NCBI GenBank assembly: GCA_024401185.1
Contig: JAKSLO010000009.1
Span: 1 to 42,637, forward strand
Source of the DNA: Bacteroidaceae bacterium
GTDB taxonomy: Bacteria > Bacteroidota > Bacteroidia > Bacteroidales > Bacteroidaceae
Direction of reading: 5' to 3'
Length of the DNA: 42,637 nucleotides
Part shown: in pieces, positions 35,338 to 42,637 of the stretch
Numbering within the stretch: position 1 is the stretch's first letter
How the letters are laid out: every line of letters starts with the position of its first letter
The notes under the pieces: generated by a model
Database searches by the model: none
What the model saw: the letters and a program-made list of their open reading frames with translations, nothing else
Told to the model about the DNA's origin: nothing
Made by a program: the position numbers and the translations under genes

Positions 35338-36438
35338 TTACTTCTTGACGCCGACAATGGTAGTGGGTGCCTTCTCCATGTTGCGACGGTCGGTCTGTGT
35401 TACCACGCGAGCTGCCAATTGCAGGAAGGCGTTGCCTGTGATGCTGCTGGGGTCGAGCGATACGGGTTCACCGCTGTCGCCATGCTCGCAGATGTCCTGT
35501 ACTACAGGAATCTGCCCCAGGAGAGGCACGTTCATGTCTTCGGCCAACTGCTTCACACCCTCCTTGCCAAAGAGATAGTATTTCTCTTCGGGATGTTGGG
35601 CAGGAGTGAACCATGCCATGTTCTCTACCAGGCCCAGGATGGGTACGTCCACCTTCTCGTTCTGGTACATGTTGATGCCTTTACGGGCATCGGCCAAAGC
35701 CACCTGCTGTGGGGTGCTCACGATGACGGCTCCTGTGATGGGGAGCGTCTGTACGAGCGTAAGGTGAATGTCGCTGGTGCCGGGAGGGGTATCGAGGATG
35801 AAATAATCCAGTTCGCCCCAGTTGGCATCACCGATGAGTTGCTTCAAGGCATTACATGCCATTCCGCCGCGCCATAGCGTAGCTTGGTCGGGGTTGACGA
35901 AGAAACCGATGCTCAGCATCTTCACGCCATACTGTTCGATGGGCATGATGAGGTCACGTCCGTCGATGTTCTCGCTGTAGGGACGTGCATCCTCCACCTT
36001 GAACATCTTGGGCATGGAGGGACCGAAGATGTCACAGTCGAGCAAGCCCACGCGATGTCCCAGTCGGGCCAGTGACACGGCCAGGTTGGCAGCTACTGTG
36101 CTCTTGCCCACGCCACCTTTGCCGCTGCTCACGGCGATGATGTTCTTCACACCGGGCAGAAGGTCGGGCAAGTCGGGACGGGGAGCCTGCAGACTCTTCG
36201 TCTTGATTTCCACCTCAGCATCCTTGCAAGCGAAGGCATGGATGGCTGCTTCGCTGGCCTTGATGATGGATTTGATGAAGGGATCAGTGGGTTTATCGAA
36301 GATGAGCGTGAAGGACACGTGCAAACCGCTGATGCGCAGGTCGTCCTCCACCATGTTCATTTCTACTATGTTTTTGCCTGTGCCAGGGTAGCGAACCGTG
36401 GCCAGGGCGTCCATTATGAGTTTAGGATACAGTTCCAT
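35338..36438 (-). CDS. mrp: Mrp/NBP35-family ATP-binding Fe-S carrier
   Basis: Cytoplasmic P-loop protein of 366 residues that in this family carries and delivers iron-sulfur clusters. Residues 1-95 form the MIP18-like (DUF59) domain; GKGGVGKS (106-113) is the deviant Walker A, followed by LLDCDIFGPSMPKMF and ILDTPPGTSDIHLT. The CxxC pair that normally binds the cluster near the C-terminus (after ENM) is absent: here it reads ENMAWFTPAQHPEEKYYLFG. So either cluster binding differs or the protein has another role. A full promoter lies just upstream (36468-36499). The GH43 gene follows after 18 bp. Confidence 0.9.
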   Translation of the reverse strand: MELYPKLIMDALATVRYPGTGKNIVEMNMVEDDLRISGLHVSFTLIFDKPTDPFIKSIIKASEAAIHAFACKDAEVEIKTKSLQAPRPDLPDLLPGVKNIIAVSSGKGGVGKSTVAANLAVSLARLGHRVGLLDCDIFGPSMPKMFKVEDARPYSENIDGRDLIMPIEQYGVKMLSIGFFVNPDQATLWRGGMACNALKQLIGDANWGELDYFILDTPPGTSDIHLTLVQTLPITGAVIVSTPQQVALADARKGINMYQNEKVDVPILGLVENMAWFTPAQHPEEKYYLFGKEGVKQLAEDMNVPLLGQIPVVQDICEHGDSGEPVSLDPSSITGNAFLQLAARVVTQTDRRNMEKAPTTIVGVKK

Positions 36439-36467
36439 TCTCTGCTATTTTATAAATAATGATAGTG

Positions 36468-36499
36468 CAAAGATAGTCTATTATTCTCGTATTTCCAAA
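36468..36499 (-). promoter_or_regulatory. Promoter of mrp
   Basis: On the minus strand TTTG (36499-36496), 20 nt, then TATCTTTG (36475-36468), a perfect match to the Bacteroidota pattern; the leader is short, about 25 nt. Confidence 0.8.
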
Positions 36500-36923
36500 G
36501 GTTTTTGGATTGTTTTTTGCGTTTCACGTCGTGCCATGAGGTTTTCTCTTGTTTGAAAGCCCCAAAAAGACAGTTCTGCCTACATTATTCAGGGGAGTTA
36601 GCAGAGGTAAAACTGTTGGTTAAAGCTACTAACAACCTTGTTTGAAACAACTTTGTTTGTAACATGCTTGTTAGTTTGAAACCACAGCCCCTAACCACCT
36701 TGAGATATCTGACCCCATTCTTTCTGCTTGGTTGAAACGTCGTGTGTGGCATATAGGATAGGCATCTTTATATGCTTGATATCCGCATGAAATGTTAAAG
36801 AATCATGGTAAATGTTTAAAATTGGGTACTAAATAGCTGTGATAACTACTCTACTTCAATTATTTCTTGTACCTTTGCACCTTGAAAAGAATGTTTTTTC
36901 AGGAATAAAGAAATCACAAGCAA
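36500..36923. other. Gene-free region before the HlyIII-like gene
   Basis: No gene found. It holds three 15-bp palindromic units (36631-36675) and a TACCTTTG box at 36870-36877, the likely -7 element of the HlyIII-like gene, without a clear TTTG partner. A weak resemblance to the 22-bp repeat family occurs around 36780-36822. Confidence 0.45.
36631..36675. repeat. Three 15-bp palindromic units
   Basis: AACAACCTTGTTTGA, AACAACTTTGTTTGT and AACATGCTTGTTAGT in tandem. Each contains an AACAA...TTGTT inverted repeat, similar to the AACAAnTTTGTT palindrome in the dispersed element. Confidence 0.55.
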
Positions 36924-37544
36924 ATGTTTATACCAAAAGGAGAAGTAGGAAACACAGTGACCCATTTTATTGGCGTACTCTTTGCGCTGGGGGCAATGTG
37001 GATGGCATGGCCTGCCGTACATCAAGGTTGGGCCATGGGTATGGGTGTGTTGTTTTATATCTCGGGCATGTTCATCATGTTCCTGGCCAGTACCTTGTAT
37101 CACATGATGCCTGTAGGAAGGGCAAAGCGTGGGTTGCGCAAGTTCGACCACATCAGCATCTACGTCATGATTGCCTGTTCGTACAGTCCCATCTGCATCG
37201 GAGTAATTGGTGGATGGCTGGGTTGGCTCATCTTCGGCATACAATGGCTGGCGGTGATAGGTGGCACGTTCTATAAGCTCTTTGCCATGGATCGCATGCC
37301 CAAACTCTCCCTTGCCATCTATCTGGTAATGGGGTGGAGCATCCTGTTCATTGTGCCTCAGGTGTTTCAGCGTCTCTCGGCGGTGAGTCTGTCATTCCTT
37401 TTGGTAGAAGGTATCTTCTATACGGTAGGCACCTATTTCTTTGCCCACGACGAGCGTCCCAACTATCATTGGATATGGCACATCTTCGTGCTCTTGGGCG
37501 CCATGGCCCATTGGACGGTCGTACTCGGAATCTTGTTGGCGTAA
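36924..37544 (+). CDS. Hemolysin III / PAQR-like membrane protein
   Basis: A 206-residue integral membrane protein with about seven helices, of the HlyIII/YqfA (PAQR-related) family. The conserved putative metal-binding residues are present: Ser56 and His60 in STLYH, Asp75 in FDHISIY, and His182-X3-His186 in HWIWH. The family in bacteria is poorly understood; the 'hemolysin' name is historical and does not imply toxin activity. It lies alone on the plus strand between two minus-strand genes, mrp and trmB, and converges with trmB. Confidence 0.88.
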   Translation: MFIPKGEVGNTVTHFIGVLFALGAMWMAWPAVHQGWAMGMGVLFYISGMFIMFLASTLYHMMPVGRAKRGLRKFDHISIYVMIACSYSPICIGVIGGWLGWLIFGIQWLAVIGGTFYKLFAMDRMPKLSLAIYLVMGWSILFIVPQVFQRLSAVSLSFLLVEGIFYTVGTYFFAHDERPNYHWIWHIFVLLGAMAHWTVVLGILLA

Positions 37545-37579
37545 CCTCTTCTGTCTGATACAGCTGAAGCCTGTCTGGC

Positions 37580-37602
37580 ATAACCCGCCCCTCTCGGGTT
37601 AT
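37580..37602. terminator. Bidirectional terminator between HlyIII-like gene and trmB
   Basis: ATAACCCG (37580-37587) and CGGGTTAT (37595-37602) form a perfect 8-bp stem with a 7-nt loop. It includes the trmB stop codon (37599-37601) and lies 36 bp after the HlyIII-like stop, so it can serve both convergent transcripts. Confidence 0.65.
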
Positions 37603-38417
37603 TTGCTGGTTTCCAAACTTGAACGTTTGTCGCGGTTGTAACTACGATATTCGTCAAGAGGGATTTCTACGTCTGGTTCGATGAGTTCGCCTTCAAGAGG
37701 GAGGTGGAAGCGCAGGTACTTGATTTCGATGCCACGCGCACGCCACATCGACTCGTAGTAGGTCTGGAAGGAGCGAGCCTCGGCAAGTGCCTTCTTGTTC
37801 TCCTCCGATGCGGTTTCCTCTTCGGGAGTACGGGTGTAAAGGCTACGTGTGCACACCTCTGCGGGGATGTGGTTAGCCTTCAGCATCTCTTCGGTGTAGG
37901 TGAAGAGGAAGTTGCTGTCGGTCTTCAGATGCACGATGCCACCCTCCTGCATGAAGTGTCGGTAGCGTTGTAGGAAGTAGGTGGAAGAGAGACGTTTGGT
38001 AGCCTTCTTCATCTGAGGGTCTGAGAAGGTAAGCCATATCTCGCTTACCTCTCCGGGGGCAAAGAACTGATGTATGAACTCAATGTTGGTGCGCAGGAAA
38101 CCTACGTTCTGCATGCCACTCTCCAGGGCATCCTTGGCACCTGTCCACATGCGTGCACCCTTGATGTCCACACCAATGAAGTTCTTGTCGGGGTACATAC
38201 GTCCCAGTCCTACGGTATATTCGCCACGTCCGCATCCTAATTCCAGTACGATAGGATTGTCGTTGTGGAAGAAGTCGGAGTGCCACTTGCCTTTCATCTC
38301 GAAGTTCACCACAGGCTCCAGTCCGTCTGCCGTCTTCTCCATCTTGCAGAAGGGTACTTCCACCACGAGTGGATTGCTTGCCATCTCGGCGAATTTCTTT
38401 AGTTTTCCGTGTCCCAT
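37599..38417 (-). CDS. trmB: tRNA (guanine-N7-)-methyltransferase
   Basis: S-adenosylmethionine-dependent enzyme that methylates G46 in the tRNA variable loop. Its 272 residues include the SAM loop [16 protein letters not shown], then [12 protein letters not shown], the [19 protein letters not shown] motif typical of TrmB (usually FPDPWPKxRH; here [12 protein letters not shown]), and [11 protein letters not shown]. The variant of the usual PDPWPK motif is seen in Bacteroidota members as far as I recall. It is longer than the E. coli enzyme at its C-terminus. It ends in the bidirectional hairpin and starts 160 bp downstream of kduI. Confidence 0.88.
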   Translation of the reverse strand: MGHGKLKKFAEMASNPLVVEVPFCKMEKTADGLEPVVNFEMKGKWHSDFFHNDNPIVLELGCGRGEYTVGLGRMYPDKNFIGVDIKGARMWTGAKDALESGMQNVGFLRTNIEFIHQFFAPGEVSEIWLTFSDPQMKKATKRLSSTYFLQRYRHFMQEGGIVHLKTDSNFLFTYTEEMLKANHIPAEVCTRSLYTRTPEEETASEENKKALAEARSFQTYYESMWRARGIEIKYLRFHLPLEGELIEPDVEIPLDEYRSYNRDKRSSLETSK

Positions 38418-38540
38418 GTTTCTTTTAATTCAAGTTTCGTATGTGTAAGGAGTTCTTCTGCAGGCGAGCTGCGAAGCGGCAAAATTTTGCATTCGACAAA
38501 ATGAATTTCATCTTGCTTGCCAAGCCAAGCGAAAGAATAT

Positions 38541-38560
38541 AAAGGAGCTTAACTCCTATA
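38541..38560 (-). terminator. Short hairpin after kduI
   Basis: AGGAG (38543-38547) and CTCCT (38553-38557) form a short stem followed on the minus strand by TTTATATTCTTT. It may end the kduI transcript. Confidence 0.4.
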
Positions 38561-38577
38561 AATTCCTCAAACTTATA

Positions 38578-39606
38578 CTATCGAATGTCAATTACAGGGA
38601 TGTTGTCCTTATCATTATAGTAGAGGTTCTCGCCAGCCATACCCCATATGAAGGTGTAGTAATAGGTACCGGCAGCAGCGTGCATACTCCACTCGGGCGA
38701 CATGATGGCCTGCTCGTTGTGTAGCCATACGTTGCGGCTCTCCTGAGGCTGTCCCATGACGTGTGAGATGGTCTGGTCCTGAGGCAGGTTGAAGTAGTAG
38801 TAAGCCTCGATACGACGACCATGAGTGTGGGGAGGCATGGTGTTCCATACTGCACCGGGATTAAGCTGTGTCAAGCCCAGCTGCAATTGGCAGGGACCCT
38901 CGGTCAGTACGTCGTTGACGATGAGCTTATACACGGTACGGTTGTTGGCTTCCTCGGTGGTGCCTACAGGACCCCATACGGCTGCCTTCAGCGAACCCTT
39001 ACGACCGTCGAGCGTAATCCATTGTGTCTTGTAGTGGGTATGGGCAGTTGCCGAGTTGAGGTAGAACTTGGCAGGCTTGCTGGCATCCTTGCTGCGGAAC
39101 TCGATGTTCTTGTTCACATCGGTCCAGTTGCCCTTGCTGTCTTTTACATGGCCACGGCCAATATAGAGTGCCTCCTTGGGAGAGAGTGCGTATTCCTTGC
39201 CATCCACGATGACGAAACCATCGCCCTGACCGCAGTTTACCACACCCAGCTCACGGTTGTACATGAAGTACTTCTCGGGGATGGTATTGTCCACGTCGAG
39301 ACCCAGTTCCCAGAAGTTCTCCAGCTTCAAGGTCTTGTTCACGGGCATTGCACCACCAAAGATGAAGCGGTCGTAGTGGCTGTAGGTCAGCAGGATGGAG
39401 TCGGCCTCCATCACCTTCTCCATGACGAAGCGCTCACGCAGCGTCTTGGTGTCGTAATGCTTCACGTCCTCGGGGTGGCATGCGGTCTGGAAGCGTACGT
39501 GCTGGTTGCCTACATAGCGGTCGGCCTCCTGTGCGACTGCGTCGCAAGTGAAAGGTGAAAATTGAAAAGTGAAAAGTGCTGCTAATGCAATCTGAGTCTT
39601 TTTCAT
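38578..39606 (-). CDS. kduI: 5-dehydro-4-deoxy-D-glucuronate isomerase with signal peptide
   Basis: Zinc isomerase of pectin and uronate breakdown, converting 5-keto-4-deoxyuronate to 2,5-diketo-3-deoxygluconate. The ligands His260, His262, Glu267 ([15 protein letters not shown]) and His309 (WSMHAAAG) have the same spacing as His196, His198, Glu203 and His245 of E. coli KduI. At 342 residues it is about 64 longer than the usual 278: some from loops in the middle and some from an N-terminal extension that reads as a signal peptide ([14 protein letters not shown]... DAVAQ), suggesting export to the periplasm, unusual for KduI. Codons for the hydrophobic core FTFQFSPFT come from a heptamer repeat (39548-39575). 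A dispersed element lies in its upstream region. Confidence 0.9.
   Translation of the reverse strand: MKKTQIALAALFTFQFSPFTCDAVAQEADRYVGNQHVRFQTACHPEDVKHYDTKTLRERFVMEKVMEADSILLTYSHYDRFIFGGAMPVNKTLKLENFWELGLDVDNTIPEKYFMYNRELGVVNCGQGDGFVIVDGKEYALSPKEALYIGRGHVKDSKGNWTDVNKNIEFRSKDASKPAKFYLNSATAHTHYKTQWITLDGRKGSLKAAVWGPVGTTEEANNRTVYKLIVNDVLTEGPCQLQLGLTQLNPGAVWNTMPPHTHGRRIEAYYYFNLPQDQTISHVMGQPQESRNVWLHNEQAIMSPEWSMHAAAGTYYYTFIWGMAGENLYYNDKDNIPVIDIR
39548..39575 (-). repeat. Heptamer repeat within the kduI signal peptide
   Basis: Plus-strand units GTGAAAG, GTGAAAA, TTGAAAA and GTGAAAA, four 7-bp steps. On the coding strand they give the Phe/Thr-rich signal-peptide core. Same family as 1270-1290. Confidence 0.75.
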
Positions 39607-39634
39607 ATTTGTTTTCGTTTATTTGTTACTTCAA

Positions 39635-39724
39635 TATAACAAGTTTGTTATTTCAACATTGCTCTTATTCCCTACAAACCCTACATTTTGACCGTAGTCA
39701 AAAGCTGGGGGGGTAGGGGGCTAC
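39635..39724 (-). repeat. Dispersed element, copy B
   Basis: A 90-bp copy of the element at 27908, here on the minus strand and so in the same orientation relative to the downstream gene (kduI). It has the hairpin TTTTGACTACGGTCAAAA and a 9-bp internal duplication (GTAGGGTTTGTAGGG) absent from copy A. Confidence 0.8.
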
Positions 39725-39733
39725 TATTCGATA

Positions 39734-41122
39734 TTACTTACCTACAGCCTCCGACTTCTTGATCTGTACCTTGTTCCAGATGACCATGCCCATGGTCAGC
39801 AGGATGAGCAGACCTGCGCCCACATACTTGAGGTACTTCATGGCCGAGTAGATGAGTGTGGACAGCGGAGAGGAAGCAAAGTCGAGTGCACCGGCCTGGA
39901 AGCCCTGGGGCACAGCCACGGCGCTGTCGTGCGTGTTGTTATATACGTCGGTGGCAGCGCTGGTAAAGTCGGGCGACATGAGCGTCACAAACCACAGGCC
40001 TATGCAGATGACCACCAGACCCACGATGAACGAGCGGAGCACGTTGCCGTTGGTATAGGGCAATACCATCACGAAGACGTAGAACATACCTGCCAATGAG
40101 GCCAGGGGCAGGAACTGGTTGCCGGGCAATGCCACAGCCAGCAGCAGGGTTACGGGGATGAGCAGCAGGCTCACTACCAACGTGGTGGGATGGCCGATGA
40201 CAAGGGCGGGCGACATGCCGATGTATAGCTCCTTCTTGTCACCAAACTTCTTCTTGATAAGCTCCTTGGTAGCCTCGCTGATGGGTTTCAGTCCCTCAAT
40301 GAAGAGGCTGGTGATGCGGGGAATCAGTTCCATGACGGCACCCATGTTGATGCCCAGTTTCAGGGTGGCAGGGATGTTGTTGACAATCTCGTCCCAGTCC
40401 TTGCATGCCAAGCAGCCGATGATGATGCCGATGATGACACCCAGCACGAGAGGCTCGCCAAAGAGGCCGAACTTCTTCTTCATACCCTCAGCGTCGATGT
40501 TCACCTTGTTGATGCCGGGCACGTAGTCGAGTGCCTTGTTGATGACCAGGGCGAAGGGCATGAAGCCTTGGCAGAATGGCTGAGGTATGCTGATGCCCTC
40601 CATGCCGGGGTAGAACTTCTGGAAGCGCTTGGCGGTCATGTCGGCCAGTACCAGGGTGATGATGTAGCAGATGATGGCACCAAAGAAGCCCCATGCCACG
40701 CTGTCGGTCATGAAGTAGATGACGGCGCCGATGAAGGCAAAGTGCCAGTAGTTCCAGAGGTCGATGTTCACGGTGCGGGTGCAGCCCAGCAGCAGCAGTA
40801 CAAGGTTCACGCCCAGGCATACTGGGATGATGAACGAGCCTACCAATGTGTTGTAGGCTACTGAGGCGGCGGCAGGCCATCCCATGTCAAACACCTGCAA
40901 CTCCAGTCCGTAGTTCTCTACTACCTTGCCCAATGCGGGGCCCAGACTGCTGGTTAGCAGACCGGTGATGATGCTCAGTCCCACAAAACCAACTCCCACG
41001 TACAGGCCGCTCTTGAGGGCTTTGCTGAACTTGATGCCAATGCACACGCCAAGGATGGTGAAGATGACGGGCATCATCACAGCGGCTCCCAGGCCAATGA
41101 TGTAACTGAATACTTCTTCCAT
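39734..41122 (-). CDS. GatC-like EIIC sugar permease (orphan PTS component)
   Basis: A 462-residue membrane protein of the galactitol-type EIIC family, with about ten hydrophobic segments. It opens IIGLGAAVMMPVIFTILGVCIGIKF and contains MGWPAAASVAYNTLVGSFIIPV and GMSPALVIGHPTTLVVSLLL, characteristic of GatC-like permeases. In a phosphotransferase system EIIC works with EIIA and EIIB; neither lies nearby, so it may act as a simple transporter. Its neighbour kduI suggests a uronate or related sugar as cargo, by inference. The upstream leader contains an 8-bp tandem array. A dispersed element separates it from kduI. Confidence 0.85.
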   Translation of the reverse strand: MEEVFSYIIGLGAAVMMPVIFTILGVCIGIKFSKALKSGLYVGVGFVGLSIITGLLTSSLGPALGKVVENYGLELQVFDMGWPAAASVAYNTLVGSFIIPVCLGVNLVLLLLGCTRTVNIDLWNYWHFAFIGAVIYFMTDSVAWGFFGAIICYIITLVLADMTAKRFQKFYPGMEGISIPQPFCQGFMPFALVINKALDYVPGINKVNIDAEGMKKKFGLFGEPLVLGVIIGIIIGCLACKDWDEIVNNIPATLKLGINMGAVMELIPRITSLFIEGLKPISEATKELIKKKFGDKKELYIGMSPALVIGHPTTLVVSLLLIPVTLLLAVALPGNQFLPLASLAGMFYVFVMVLPYTNGNVLRSFIVGLVVICIGLWFVTLMSPDFTSAATDVYNNTHDSAVAVPQGFQAGALDFASSPLSTLIYSAMKYLKYVGAGLLILLTMGMVIWNKVQIKKSEAVGK

Positions 41123-41155
41123 ATTGATTTTTTTGGTTAGTTTTGAGTTGTTGGC

Positions 41156-41297
41156 GGTATTCCGGTATCCCGGTATTCCGGCATTCCGGAGTTTCGGTAT
41201 CCCGAGATCCCGGCGCTCCGGTATCCCGGCGTTCCGGAATACCGTTGTTCCGGAACTTCAGGATGCCGTTGTTCCGGCACTCGGTGTTCCGGAGCCC
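41156..41297. repeat. 8-bp tandem array before the EIIC gene
   Basis: About 18 head-to-tail units of GGNNTTCC type: GGTATTCC, GGTATCCC, GGTATTCC, GGCATTCC, GGAGTTTC, GGTATCCC and so on, with one 7-bp unit near the right end. It fills almost all of the gap between the EIIC start (41122) and the coiled-coil gene stop (41299). Confidence 0.85.
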
Positions 41298-41298
41298 G

Positions 41299-42183
41299 CT
41301 ATTTAAAGCTAAACGTGGTGTGTCCGATGTTGTTGCCGTCGGCAAAGATGTCGGCACGGTAGGTACCGCTCGACAATGTCTCGGCCACGTCCCAGTACAC
41401 GGTTACGCTCGTTTCCTCGCCGGTGTATTCAATGTCCTTGCGCATAGAGTACTCCAGCGTGCGATTCTCGTAGGTGAAGGTGCCTCCGCGTGTCAGCACG
41501 TCGCCCAGAGGAGTGGTGATGCGCACGTAGATGCTGCGGTTGCCAGCCTGTGCGGTGACGTTGCGACTGATGTTGAACGACACGACGAACTTCTTCACGT
41601 CCTTGATCTTCTCGGTAGCCTTGCCCTTCTTGTTGTTGCCCTGGGCGTGTATGCCTGTGGCATCGAGCTGGGCTGCTATGGTGACCTTCTCGGTCAGTGC
41701 TGCACGCTCGGTGTTCAGGTTCGAGATGTGCATCTGCTGCTGCTCGTTGGTGGCGCGCAGGTTCTGGTTCTCGTTGTTGAGCTGCTCGTTGAGTCGTTGC
41801 AGCGAGTCCACCTGGTGCACAAAGTCCTGCAGTATGGCACGCAGGGTCTTCAGTTCCTCCTTCAGTCGCATAATCTCCTTGGCATCGGTAGCCTTGGTGC
41901 GTTGCAGTTCGGCCAGGGCAGCCTCGGTCTTCTTCTGTTCAGCCTCAAGCTGAGCCACCAGCGAGTCGTTGTTGATCTGCATCTTCATCTCGTGATACTG
42001 CATGGCGAAGTTCTGGTACTCGTTCTCCATCTCGGCCTTCTCCATCTCGGCCAGGTCCTTGAGTTCTTCCAGTTGCGCCTTGTCCTTCATGTCTTCGTTG
42101 TGCGCCTTCATGAGCCATACCACTACACCGATAAGACCAAGAATCACCACAGTGACAATGCCAATAATAATTTTGTTTTTCAT
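41299..42183 (-). CDS. Membrane-anchored coiled-coil protein
   Basis: A 294-residue protein of unknown function. One N-terminal membrane helix (IIIGIVTVVILGLIGVVVWLM) is followed by a long heptad-rich coiled coil (about 25-170; AQLEAEQKKTEAALAELQR, VDSLQRLNEQLNNENQNLR) and a C-terminal beta domain (about 190-294; VSFNISRNVTAQAGNRSIYV, TSVTVYWDV, GTYRADIFADGNNIG), resembling an Ig-like fold. It probably faces the periplasm. The ATG at 42183 is preferred to the one 6 codons upstream because it gives the standard MKNKIIIG start. A full promoter lies about 290 bp upstream. Confidence 0.8.
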   Translation of the reverse strand: MKNKIIIGIVTVVILGLIGVVVWLMKAHNEDMKDKAQLEELKDLAEMEKAEMENEYQNFAMQYHEMKMQINNDSLVAQLEAEQKKTEAALAELQRTKATDAKEIMRLKEELKTLRAILQDFVHQVDSLQRLNEQLNNENQNLRATNEQQQMHISNLNTERAALTEKVTIAAQLDATGIHAQGNNKKGKATEKIKDVKKFVVSFNISRNVTAQAGNRSIYVRITTPLGDVLTRGGTFTYENRTLEYSMRKDIEYTGEETSVTVYWDVAETLSSGTYRADIFADGNNIGHTTFSFK

Positions 42184-42637
42184 ATTCAAGCAAATAGTCA
42201 AAATTAAACTTATAAGTAATCGTGCAGATGCCTGTCAGTAGGCATGTCCCTCTACCTTGTCAGCAAGAGCGGGGTAACATACTGTAGCAATCTGCGTGGG
42301 TATATTTGTTTACGCTTATTGTTATTTATTCTGAGAGCAAGTCACAATACATTAGTTGTGTAGCCAGAGAACGAGGGTCCTGTGTCAGGTCTCGTTCTGG
42401 ACGAGTGTCGCATTTTGATGTTGCTACTTATTGATGCCATAAAATGCTATAGTCAAACATTTTCGACGATGCAAAAATACAAGTATTTTTTGTAAACTCC
42501 AAATCTTCGGCGCAAAATCTGTAAAGAACGGGCAAAATAATTCTATCAATCAACTATTTTCCATTTACATTTTCGCTTTAAGTTCAATACTTAGTTGATT
42601 TTTAATTTATTATCTAATTTTTAATATGTTAGACCAC
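42184..42637. other. Leader and AT-rich end of window
   Basis: No gene seen. On the minus strand 42184-42466 would be a long leader for the coiled-coil gene, with an 8-bp stem (AGAACGAG 42368-42375 / CTCGTTCT 42391-42398). From 42504 to the end the DNA is AT-rich, without recognisable features. Confidence 0.5.
42472..42503 (-). promoter_or_regulatory. Promoter of the coiled-coil gene
   Basis: On the minus strand TTTG (42503-42500), 20 nt, then TATTTTTG (42479-42472). Both boxes and the spacing match the Bacteroidota pattern. It predicts a leader of about 285 nt. Confidence 0.75.

Noticed and set aside
41143-42207. 354-codon open frame opposite the coiled-coil gene
   Set aside because: Reads through the 8-bp array and the complement of a coiled coil; composition is that of an antisense shadow.
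1-42637. tRNA or rRNA genes
   Set aside because: No stretch with the conserved tRNA arms or rRNA sequence was noticed; a dedicated scan was not possible.

Overview
The window comes from a Bacteroidota chromosome, most likely order Bacteroidales and Prevotella-like. Evidence: promoters of the Bacteroidota type (TTTG, about 20 nt, TAnnTTTG) sit before several genes; starts are chosen without Shine-Dalgarno sequences; and the content is typical: a BspA-like leucine-rich-repeat surface protein, three secreted proteins with a '(Y/F)DLxGr...G-(I/V)-x-I-x-x-G' C-terminal tail, a GH43 arabinanase, a Pif1-like helicase, an OhrR-like regulator and an orphan EIIC-type permease. No rRNA, tRNA, CRISPR, integrase or transposase gene was seen.

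Layout. 1-4229: RND efflux permease and its outer-membrane partner (adaptor would lie left of the window). 4230-4908: gene-free, repeat-rich. 4909-8135, minus strand: OYE-type flavin/Fe-S oxidoreductase and a Fur-family regulator, then a small Cys protein and an OhrR-like MarR regulator; a redox/metal response block. 8449-16292, plus strand: a ClpB without its N-domain, then a likely operon (FMN-binding protein, Pif1-like helicase, MATE exporter, DUF3737 beta-helix protein, conserved hypothetical). 16686-18263: AAA-like/PD-(D/E)XK protein. 18264-19551: a 1.3 kb gene-free region with several tandem arrays and, at its right end, a strongly structured RNA with its own promoter and terminator. 19552-26803: surface-protein operon (BspA-like protein, dockerin-bearing protein, cohesin-like protein, 54-residue peptide). 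26804-32100: a collapsed DUF234-type ATPase pseudogene, a small membrane protein, a P-type calcium ATPase and an intact DUF234-type ATPase. 32347-39606: GH43 enzyme behind mrp, a HlyIII-like membrane protein, trmB and an unusual exported KduI. 39734-42183: GatC-like EIIC permease and a membrane-anchored coiled-coil protein.

How the parts fit. The GH43 enzyme, KduI and permease suggest use of pectin-type polysaccharides (arabinan side chains and unsaturated uronates). The BspA/dockerin/cohesin-like group suggests assembly of a surface complex. Both are inferences from domain content.

The most unusual material is non-coding or repeat-derived: the ~358-nt structured RNA before the BspA gene, whose terminator arm has a second, competing 13-nt partner upstream; an ~80-90 bp dispersed element before two unrelated genes; a 22-bp repeat family at two distant loci; an 8-bp array before the permease; and simple repeats that have entered coding sequence, supplying the KduI signal-peptide core, the ClpB C-terminus and seven codons of the RND pump.
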